From Chrysomallon squamiferum (Eukaryota; Mollusca; Gastropoda; Neomphalida; Peltospiridae): 64,000 bases of DNA. The stretch's first letter is position 1. Every line of letters starts with the position of its first letter. The notes beneath the pieces were generated by a model. That model worked only from the letters and a program-made list of their open reading frames with translations. It made no database searches and was not told the DNA's origin. Of the stretch, positions 1 through 11,748 are shown piece by piece. Position numbers and translations under genes: made by a program. Location of the stretch: positions 1,712,167 through 1,776,166 of the forward strand of contig CM022665.1 of the NCBI GenBank assembly GCA_012295275.1, written 5' to 3'.

Positions 1-744
1 TTACTATTATTTTTATATTAAACATAATTCACTTGTGATAATGCCTCTGTTGATATTAATATTATTGTTTGCAGGTGGTTAGCTTTGTTGTAAGGTTACC
101 ATGTCAGTGTTATTTATTTAATAATTCATCTCAGATCAGTTTTTCCTGTCAATAAAATTATATTTAATTAACTCTCTGTTAAAAAGAATTGGTTCTCAAT
201 CTGCCCCAAGATGACAGTCATTCTTAAACCTGTACAGTCAGCTCTTTGCCATGCTTCTAAAACCCAAAGAAATTCAAAACCCTCCAGAAACCAGTAATAA
301 TTAATATTCTTTGGTTGTTGTTTTTTTCACATTACTATTAATAAATGAGCCCAAATACAAATGCAAAACATTATGTTCTGACCAAATCATACAGGGATCT
401 AAAATTAACGATCATGAAGCAACCAGACATCGGCAACCCAAAGTGTTGGACGTTGTTTTGTTTTTGTTTTTTGATGTTCCTCAATTTCCTCAAGTTATTA
501 AGATATACAAAATGTAAAATTAATAAACTTTTTAAAAGTTAAAAAAGTATGAAAGAACAGATCTGGTGAATGTTGATAACATGACAATGTTTGTATTGTT
601 TTATTTCAGTGCTTTAAGGCTTAGTTCATAAAATATATATTTTAAAACAAACAAGCATATTTTTATTTTTATTTTTTTATATTTATATACTTTAAACAAA
701 CAAGTATATTTTTTAATAATTTTTTTATTTCTGTGTCAATTCAG
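1..744 (+). other. Upstream intron of the unrecognised gene, possible weak exons
   Basis: This is mostly AT-rich intron. A segment at 350-442 reads open in phase 0-0 (PKYKCKTLCSDQIIQGSKIN) between a weak AG acceptor and a weak AAA/GTGTTG donor, and would fit the phase of the exon at 745. Another open segment at 187-291 ends in a phase that does not fit. Neither is well supported. Confidence 0.3.
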
Positions 745-3700
745 AACATTGAACCCACAATCCGTAAATATCCACAGATGTTGGATCTAATTGCAAAACA
801 GAAAGCAGAAAAGTAAGAAAACGTCAAAGGAAATAACATGATTTCTTTTCCTTTTTTAAACAATTTGTTTTTAGATTTTTTATTTTCTTATAAAAATAAA
901 TATTCAGAACATTAATGTATTATTAAGTGAACAAGCCATATAACTTTTTAGTCCTATATTTGTTTTCATTCCAAGGCTAACATTATATACACTTTTGAAA
1001 TAACATATGTCAGATAAAAGTTAAAAAAATGATGTTGTATGAATATTCTGGCATAAATATCGACAGAAAACTAGAAGAGAATTTTGGTTTATTTATGTAC
1101 ATATTACAGGGGTGCACATGGTGTGGAAACAAGACTCGAACAGGAACTGGACCATGGAGAGGAATATCTGCAAAATGCATCTTCTATCAGTTTATTTCGA
1201 AGATCAGATCTTGCACTGGATCAATCATCAGAGGATACATGGGATCAAAGATCTCTGTTAGAAGACTACCATAAAACTATGCTACAAAAGCCAGATCTTT
1301 ATAAAAAACCAAAAAGAAAAACAGAATTGCTTAGTACCAAACAACCACCAAAAGTTGAAATGACCATTACACCCCGAAGAACTATAAAGCCAATACCAAA
1401 ATCAAAGATACCAAGAAAAAGAGGTTCCATATCCAAAAATGAACAACAAATAATGGTTGTTACACCCCAGTATATTACGAAACAGTCAGGAAAAACTGAT
1501 AAAAAACAATCCATGAAAACAGATTCAAAAGATTCTTCTTCAAAAACAAAAGCTGAGTTAACTGTTTTACCTACTGAAGTTGATGACAGACAAACTGAGG
1601 GTGAAAAGGCAAGTGATAAACTTATTTAAATTCTGTATTGTAATAAAATAATGAATTCCCTTTCATACAGACAAATATCTTTGAGTGTGAATAATAATGC
1701 ATTTATTTCAGAAGTGGAGAACATTTGCTGATAAAATAACATGTTTGATATTTAGTAAATGATACTCTTTTGTATTACAGAAATCTGTAGATCTTCATAT
1801 CCAAACTACACAAAAAGAAAAATTGCCACTATCACCTCCTGCAGCCAAGAAAGAGCGGGAAACTGCTGTGGCAGTAGATCTTCAAATGGTAAACTTTTTA
1901 AAATTCAGTATCTTTTCTTTTGTCCATAGAACACAGAAATTTGTACAATAACTGAAAATAATTTTTTTTTTTTACCAAATAAGATTACATGTTGGGTATG
2001 CTGCTACACTGTTAACGAAAATGTTCTACATCAGTAAAAGATGTACATGAATAAAAAAAAAGCATTTGCATTATGACACTGTTTCAGTTTTATATATACT
2101 GTATCTGGTGAAATTAAAAAGCAAATTCTGTATAGCATATTATTTTAAAAAAGAAACAAGAATATTTATTTTAAATAAAACATTCTTTCAAGTATGTAAT
2201 TAAGCAAACATATTTGATTATGAATGAGTAAACTAATTTATTTTTAAAGTAGAAAAATAGTTTTTAATGTACATAGAAGTGAAAATTGTACTTATTAACA
2301 AAACTTAAAATTAAAAAATATTTATATTGTAATACTTGGATGTTATTTCGTATCAGTTATATTTTAGTAATGATAAAATAAGAAAACAACTTGCTATAAC
2401 ACTGTGGATCTCTTTCATTTAGTAGCAGCAAAGTATCTTCATAATGTTCCAATAATAAAAAATATATAAAAACTGGAACTGGATGTATCTCAGATTGATA
2501 ATGTAATCTGTCACATCTCAGTTGAGCTCTGTGGTTTCTGAATTGCATCAAAATAAAAGGTAACATTTCAGCATCATGTTTTTACATTTCCTGTGTTTCA
2601 CAAGTGATAAATAGCTGTAAGATCCCATATTCCAGAAGTAACTAATGTTATTTTTCCTTCTATATTAAGAAACTTAGAGCTTCTGATGAACAAGTTAGAG
2701 AGAAAAAGGAAACAAAACCAGTTTTGCCTTCTTCAAGCAAAGATGTGCGACCTACCAAGTCAGAAGATTTCCAAAAAGTAAAGTTTATAAATTATAATGT
2801 CTAGTTAGAACATAAAAATATATAAATATTTTAACAAAAGTGTTTTATTTTAAAGAGAAATATCTTTAAAAGGTTTCAAATAAAATTTAACATTTAGGTA
2901 TAGGGTTAAATGAAACTGTAATCTTGTATGAATACTAGATAACAAAATGTCTGCATAGCCATGTTTTTGTATAGTTATTTGGTAACATTAATATTGTTCT
3001 GACAGATGCTGTCTCACTGTGTGTTCATAAAGTAGTTATCAGATCCCATTATTGTTCTTTTTTCTTGATTTACAGGTTAGATTATAACATTCCCTTTCCT
3101 CAAAATAATTAATTTTCTTTCTTTATTTTTTAATTTTTCTCCTTTGTTATTTTTTATTTATTTATTAAAGCAGCTGAGATATTCTGATATACAGTTTCAA
3201 GGGAAAGAAGAAGCAAAACCAGTTTTGCCCTCTTTTAGAAAAGATCTGAGGTTTACCAAGTCAGATGATTTCCACAAAGTAAAGTTTATAAAATACAGAA
3301 ACTTTTACAAAGTCCACAGACACCCAAATCTATAACTAATCCTTTGAACCCTTTGCTCTTTGTTATACCATCACTGTGTTCCTTAGCTCTTTGTTCTATC
3401 ATCATTATGTTCCTTAGCTCTTTGTTCTATCATCACTGTGTTCCTTAGCTTTGTTCTATCATCACTCTGTTCCTATGCTCCTTGTTCTACTATAACTGTG
3501 TTCTTTAGCTCCATGTTCTATCATCACTGTGTTCCTTAGCTCTTTGTTCTATCATCACTGTGTTCCTTAGCTCTTTGTTTATATCATCACTGTGTTCCTT
3601 AGCTCTTTGTTTATATCATCACTGTGTTCCTTTGCTCTTTGTTCTACTATAACTGTGTTCTTTAGCTCTATGTTCTGCTGTCACTGCATTTCTTAGTCAT

Positions 3701-6700
3701 TTGATCTATCATCACTGTGTTCCTTAGCTCCTTTTTCTATCATCACTGTGTTCCTATGCTCCTTGTTCTACTATCACGGCATTCCTGAATGGTTAAATAC
3801 CCTTAAGGTATAGTTTCATCAGAATGATCTTCACAACACTGGGTAATAATAACAAATCACATTTTTTTTTATTGTACTTTTCTTCACTTAAGAAAGAAAT
3901 AATTAATGTCTTCTCAATTTTTAATTTTTCTTCTATGTTAAGAAGAGTAAAGCTTCTGATGAACAAGTCAAAGAAGAAAAGGAAACAAAACTACTTTTGC
4001 CTCCTTCAAGCAAAGAACTGCGACCTACCAAGTCAGAAGATTTCCAAAAAGTAAAGTTTATAAATTTCAGACCCATTTTATAATGTCTATAGAACACACA
4101 AATACAAAAGTATAATTAACAGATGTATTTTATTTTAAAGAACAATATCTTTAGCTGGTTTCAAATAAAATTTATTTTTGGGACGTAGGTCATTTTCACA
4201 GAAATGAACAAACTGGAAAATTGTTTTCAGAAGATATATATATATATATAATATATATGTTTTTAAAAAATGTTATAAAACAATAGGATTCTCAAAACCA
4301 TTACAAAACACATAATTTGTTCACATAGTTGTATTTATTTTATTCTGTATCAGGCAAAGTACAGTGTCTCATTTTAATAGGCATTACAGTATTGACCATT
4401 ATATTTTAAATAAATAATATTTTATTTATTTTGCTTGTTTTTGCATAAGATCTTATCCAAATAAAACAGAATGAAAACATATCATATATGTAATATTTTT
4501 GTCGTCCAAATCCCCTTCTAAACATGAATGATTTTACAAAGATTAAGAAAATGTATCACTTGATCAGAAGTATATACCACCATCATTTCTAAAATGGAAA
4601 TATAGACCTAATTTGTGTAACTGTTTATTTATTTAATAAATCTTGCTAAATAGCACAACTTGGCCTACATATGTTATTACACATTGTTATCAAGCACCAG
4701 AGCAGAAGTAGAAAAAGGAAAAGAAACCAGTCAATAGGACATTATGAGAAAAGTGTATTAAATGAAGCTGATTAGACATATTAATGTCCACATTTGTTGC
4801 ATATATTTTAGGTGTAACAAAATAAAAAAATATCGTTACCATCACAAAACTATGGGAATGATGGGAAAATGACCTTTCACTTGTCAGTTGAACTCTGTCC
4901 TGCTGAACATACTTAGTATCATTTTTGTTATGAACTTACTTTATTGTAGAAATGGTAAAAACCATAACATTTTATTTCCCAAAATAAATTAATGTTCTTT
5001 CTCTTTCTTTTCTGTTTTCTTTCTTCTTTTGTTTTTGTATATTAAAGCAGCAGAGATATTCTGATATACAGTTTAGCGAGAAAGATGAAACAAAACCAGT
5101 TTTGCCTTCTTTTAAAAGAGATCTGAGACCTACCAAGTCAGAAGATTTCCACAAAGTAAAGTTTATAAAACACAGAACCTTTTATAATACCAATAAGTAT
5201 AATAAACTGATGTTTTATTTTAGAGAAAAATATCTTTAGTTGGTTTCAAATAAAATTTATCGTTTGGTTGTAGAGTTAAATGGAACTTTCAGATATATAT
5301 AATTACTAGATCATAAAAAACTGTTTGGACAATATTTGGGTAAAACAAATCTCGTTACATTACACTAATGAGATATAATTGCCAGAAATATTCAGATACT
5401 GTAATTAAATTGGGAGGTTATCTTTATACACATGTGTCTGTGTCTGTATATTATTATTATTTATATATTATTTTATATATTATTTTCTTCTCTGTTAAAG
5501 CAGTATAAAGATATAGAGAAAAAAGAAATGCTACCTTCTTTGCCAATAGATCATCAAAAGGTAAAGTTTTTAATATTCAAAACATTCTATAATGTCCATC
5601 AGAAATTTCAGATATTTGACATATAATATTTTAATAATGTATCATTATAAGGTCAGAAAACATTATGTTATTAAATATTTCTAAATTGTGTCTATGGAAC
5701 AGTGAAGTAATGGGTTACATATATTGTCTTTACTTCCATCTTACTATTACATGATCGCTTCTGTGCTGTATATGTGTCTGTATTATCTAGCATGCTTCTT
5801 AACATTAATTTTTCACTCACTCCAGATTATTGAAATATGATAAAGTCTTCAGTGATCTACTTATAGTTCATGTCCTTTGTAACGTTCAACATCGATTTGT
5901 TGCATTTTTGGATTTTTTAAATAGAATATAATGTCTGCATTTATTCTGGCCTGCTTCAGCCATTTTCACCTATCTTTCTTCAGTTTATATAGAAGTTTCT
6001 GTCTCCAGATTCAAAATGCAGGCAATAATGTGTTTTTTTCATATTAAAGCAACATAAAGATGACATTACAATGATTGAAGACGATGATGTACAGAAAGAA
6101 GAAATGACACCTTTGTTTCCTGCTTCTAAGAAACAGATGCCATCTACAAAAGCTGCTTCTAAGAAAAAGATGCCACCTGTAAAACCTTTTCTTTTTCACT
6201 CTAAGAAAGAGACAATATCTTCAAAACCTTCTGTTCTTGTTTCTAAGAAAGAGGGGCCACTTGCAAAACCTTTGTATATGTCTTCTGAAAAACAGGAGCC
6301 ACCTGCAAAACCTTTGGTGGTTGACACGTCTGAGAAAGAGGTACCACTTGCAATGACTTTGGCTCCTGATTCTAGGATACAGGAACTACCTGCTGCGTCT
6401 GAAGACCTTCAAAAGGTAAAATCAGAACATTTTATAGTGTTGAGAGATCTCAGCATTTGTAGAATAACTGACATATCAGTTTTATATCAGAAAAATATTT
6501 GGTAGAATTTTCATATTCAAAAGTAACTTTTCTGATATCATGTAAATTTTAATAATTATTTTCATCATAAAAATAGAAAAATATAAGAACTGGAATAGGA
6601 TGTAATCTATCACTTCTCAGTTGAACTCTGTGTATCTGCACCAAAATGAAAGCTGACATTTCAGAGTTGTTTTTTGCACTTTCTTTGTTTCAGAAGCAAA

Positions 6701-9575
6701 ACATATATTATAAGATCCCATTTTCTAGAAGTAATTAATGTGTTTTATTTCCTCTGGTATATTAAGAAACAGAGAGATGTAAAAGTTAGAAAGAAAGAAG
6801 AAAAAATACTACTTGCCCCTGTTTATAAGAAAGTACTGTCAGAAGAACTTCGAATGGTAAGGATTCTGAAAATCTAATTTTTTTATAATTTCAAATTACT
6901 TAGTATTTCAGATAATAATGAACAAAATATTTCTAAATAATATGAAATAACATTTACAGATAACTTTATGTATGAATCTTGCACTTTTTCATTTGAGAAA
7001 GGTATGAAAAATGGCTGAAGAAATCTGAAAGATCTTTTGTTTCTTTATTTAAGCAACATAGATATGGCATTCCAGTGCATAAACCAGAGAGGGTACAAAT
7101 TGTGCAGAAAGAAGTAATAATACCAGTTACTATGTCTTCCACGAAAGATATACAACCTGATGTGTTAAGTCTTCAAAAGGTAAAGTTTTAAAAATTGTAA
7201 TTCTTTTTGTCCATAGAACTCCCCCTCCCCCAAAAAACATGTTCTTATTGATATTTCAACAGAGTTATATCTTAATGATTGTTACATGTTAATCATATTT
7301 TTGTAACATTAGTAAGATAATTGAAAATATATTCATCCATTAAAATGTGTAATTACAAATATACCCAGTGCCTGGGAAGATGATCTGACAATAATGTTCT
7401 CAGACTTACTGGGTATTGACACAAATGCATGATTTTGGACCCAGTAAACAGAAATGTATTCCGCAGTGTTCTCCTGTAAGTAGTTTTTCCATACCTCAGT
7501 TTATCTATCATCAGCAACTGGATGGTTTGCAAACAGAAATTCTTACAGAATGATAACAACTCTTCTTTAAAAAGTTGTTTGAAGAGAAACAGAATATTTT
7601 GACAAATTTAACAAAGTCGTTGGAAAAAGTTGATTTGGACTGGTTTAATTTATATTCATTTTAGAATTGTCAACCTAGAAAAAAAACAATTCTTGTTATA
7701 AAACAGAGGGAGAGATATCACTTGAAGTTTTTGTTAAACACTTTATAATGATAGAAGTTAATAATTCTAAATTCTAAATGAAGAGATGCTTCAGATGATG
7801 TATGCCAAAATATGCCATCCACATTTACTGTGACATATTGCACAATGAGTGCCATAATATGACCTTCAATGTTCCAAAAGTAATTAATCTGCCACATTTT
7901 GTATTATTGTGAACTGTGACTTAAGTGAATCTTTGCTGTTTCTCTGTTTGTAATATAGTGTTCATGCCTCATGGCGTAACTGTAACAATTGTGATCCCTT
8001 TAGTAGAATAAATTTAGTTCATCTCAACAAAATGCAAATTCTTTCTCTATTTCTTAATGAGAACTCCTCATTAATAAAATGCAGTTTTAGCCCATCTTTT
8101 TCCCACACAATAAATACATAGGTGAAATGGATCAAGACACTAATTAAATTGTCTTCTCCATAATCCCTTATATGGAGAAAAAGTTCCTTATGGCAAGTGT
8201 AATGAATTGTATAATAGATGCATCTCTATTCACCCCCCCCCCAAAAAAAAAAACCTACATTTTTACATTTAATTCTATTTAAAATGTCTCCTGTCTCTTG
8301 TGAATCCAATCACAACATCCTTCACATGCTTTAGGATATGCTGTCACCTTTTATTTTTTATACAGTCTTCTTTGTTAAAGTAAGTTCAGAAGTATTTCAA
8401 TTTAATTTCAGAAAATGACTGAAAGGATGCCTATAGCAGTAGCTGATACAGTGAAAGGGAAAGAAAAAATAACTGAGCCTCAGGTTAATTAGTAATATTT
8501 CAGTTATCATTTCTTCCATTAACAATGAGAAAATCTGTAGAATCATTTTCTATTATTTATTATTTAATTATTTTATATCATTTCGTCATTTTGTTTACAG
8601 ATTTTTCCATTACATTTCTGTCTTAATTTTTATTCTTTTTTTTTTACACATATACTTTGTTACAATGGTTTAATTTTTATAAAGGTTATGTATGTGTGTG
8701 TATGCTAGCAGTTGAATTTATTATGATTCTTTCATTGCAGGAAGAATCTACTAAAGAAGAAAAACTGAAAAAGATTTTGGAAGACAGAAAGGTTAAAAAT
8801 TTAGTTTTATAGGTTTCAATGCTTATGTGGTTATATTGTTTAATATTCAGGGTGCTGAAAATTTATGTTAATAGGGATGTGTTGTTTTATAGTATAATTT
8901 TAGCATCACTTTTCAAATGTCCTTGCTAAACAAATTTCATATCCATTACACTTTCATCTTATTTGCAAATATTAATTGAAAACAGAAATATATTTTAAAT
9001 CACACTGGGTTTTTTGTCACAAAATACCTTATAATAAAGTGGGTTTTTTAAAGTAAATAGTCACCTTTTTAATCTACTTTTATACAATAGTGTATTCTGA
9101 GAGTATGGCAGTCAACAGAAGGTAAAAGAGATGTATGCAACATTTCATGAATTAATTCTCTGTTTTGTTTGTAAATAAAATCTGAAAACATTTCATAACA
9201 CTATAACTATTAAGAAGATAGTTTATATCTTGAATATTAACTTCAGAAATATGACCTAAGAATTACACCCATGGATGTAAGAAGCAGTTCAAAAGAAGAT
9301 GTTGAAAAGGTATGTTTGTGTGTTTGTGTGTGTGTGTGTGTCTGTATTGATTATTAGTTTTCAGTTAACTTTCTTAACAGTAGAACTTTTAATTTGATGT
9401 CAGCTAGAAGAGAGATAAAACAATTTAGTCATCTTCATTTGGATTGAATTGTACAGATCAGTTTAAAAAAAAGATGTAATAATAAAATTTCAATTTCGTT
9501 TTTTATTCATATTTTATGTGACTGAAATTTTTTTTTTTTTTTTTAGAATTATTTAGTTAAGCTACATTATTATTA

Positions 9576-9628
<53 letters not shown>

Positions 9629-11699
9629 AGAAAGAAAGTACTGGAACAAAAAAGGTTACTTACCAAGAAGAGCAACAAGAAATATCAGAAGACAAACCGA
9701 TTAGAGAAGAATATCGTGTGGTATTTACCATAAATATTGTGACTTTTATAAACAAATTCATTATTAAATATTCTTAGAACATTGCTAACCTTTGAAATGT
9801 AATTTCATTTTATTTCTTCAGAAATAACATACTTTCTTTTCTAGAAAAAACAACAACTTGGCATTTCTAAATTTTGACTTCAAAATTAATCATGGTAACT
9901 GAAAACTGCTATTAATTTAATTTTAAACAGCTATTATAATTCCAAATCTTTAAATATAATTTCAGAAAAGTCTTGAAAAGACGCCATCACTTTTAGCAAT
10001 TTTTAGAGCATTAAGGGATTCAACAGAGGATCATGCAATAAAAGAGAAAGTTTGCAAACAAGTACTGTTGAAACGGAGAAAATCACTTATATCCCAGGTA
10101 TGCTTGTCACAAAATCAAATATATTTTCACAGTATTCCTAAATGCTATATCATTTTATTTAATTTTAATTTAAGAAGAAGTTAATTATTATTACTATTTT
10201 TATATATAACAGAAGGAAGCTGCTGAAAAGTCAAAATTTTTCATTCCTGAAAAAATGAAGGATAAAACCAGAAAGCCTTTGGAAGACAAAAAAGAAGTGA
10301 AAGAACTTCATAAGGTAATCATTTCCCACAGTCTCAGAATGTTTTAGTATAATAATGCATTTATGAAAATATTTTAATTGTTTTTAAATACTTAATTTTG
10401 TTGTTTTCAGACATATTCCTTTAAAGACTTAGATTCCAAATTATAATGTCAGCTTAAAGGCAAGTGTGCAGAGCTGAGATAAGAAATATACTTTTTTGTT
10501 ATTTTGTTTTTAGAAAAGAAAAGGGCATATATACAAACACTGAGAGATTATTTATATGCTAGCAGATAATTGTTTTTAATAAATCTGTTATCATGTAATA
10601 TAACCAAACCAAGATGATTTGAGCCCAGAAATATCAGACATCCAAAAACACAAATATGCTGGCTATTTCCTACTTACGGAAATGTGTTCATAATTTTCCA
10701 TAACGTAATGTTTTCCGTAGTGCCATATTTAAAAAGAAGTGTGTGTGTGTGTGTTCACACATATGTATCTATACTATTGTTTACAGTAATCCACATTATA
10801 ATGAACATTCATGAAATGATTCATTGGTAGACATAACTCCCAGTATCTGTATACATACCATAATTTCTGTTAGAAATTTGTTTCTTCAAATAATCATAAT
10901 TCACATCACTGCAATTTACTTTATTTAACATTAGCTGGCAGATGCTGCAATGACCAGGCCAGAAGTGATTACTGAGGACTGGTTTTATAAACTGATAAAA
11001 GAACATATTTTTAAAAACAGAACCAGGAGAGCATCACTCGGTAAGAACATTCAAAATATCAATTTAATAAACTGTATTCTTAAAATATTTAGTTTTTGTT
11101 ATTATTATTATTTGGTGTAGAGACACCTTGTTGTATTATGTCACTGTACGCCTATCATATACAGGATCTGTGATACAGGAAGTGAGACAAAGAATAATCT
11201 ATCCTCCTGAATAAATTACGGTGTAACTCATTTCATTCATCTAATCAACACTGATAACACAAATGTCTATTTAGTCTGCAGTGTTTGATCTGTTTGACTA
11301 ACTAACCAAAATTAAACTAAGTAGCCTACACCAACTGCTACAGTTTAAGAATGCCCTTTAATTTTAGGCATGTTTAAAGTCTGAAAAGGACATTTCAATC
11401 TGTGAAACAATAGCTAAATAATTTATATAATTAGGTGGGTTTTTTCCTTTATAGACAGAGCTGCAAGTCAGAAAGAAGATGTTTTAAATCAGGTGCTGGG
11501 TGAAAAACAGGTGCTTCATTATTTTGAGAGAATGCATCACCGCATGCATGCAGGTTTAGCTTCTGAAAAAGAAGAATTTGACAAACTTCAAAATGAGAGA
11601 CAAAATCTGTTTATCATCATGTGGATGTTGTGAGTAATGCAGCTCTGACCTCAGTTTTACATTGTACTTTTATTTCTTCATTTTGTCAGTATCTTGCTA

Positions 11700-11748
<49 letters not shown>

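Larger units (their letters stand above)
2670..7179 (+). repeat. Tandemly duplicated exon array inside the unrecognised gene
   Basis: Four exons of exactly 108 bases (2670, 3171, 3943, 5048) encode the same 36-residue plan: a variable head, a charged cluster, then KPVLPS, K-D-[LV]-R-[PF]-TKS-[ED]-D-F-[QH]-K. They alternate in type. Heads with ASDEQV occur at 2670 and 3943; heads with RYSDIQF occur at 3171 and 5048. So a two-exon unit was duplicated. Shorter or diverged relatives follow at 5501, 6050, 6767 and 7054. Donors are almost identical (GTAAAGTTT). Introns share blocks too: about 2455-2669 resembles 6580-6766, and GGTTTCAAATAAAATTTA recurs near 2872, 4157 and 5242. Shared intron sequence shows duplication of genomic segments, not convergence of short motifs. 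Confidence 0.85.

Noticed and set aside
187-291. Open segment between AAAAAG and CCA/GTAATA
   Set aside because: Its end phase would throw the next exon (745) into a stop codon, so it cannot join this gene as read.
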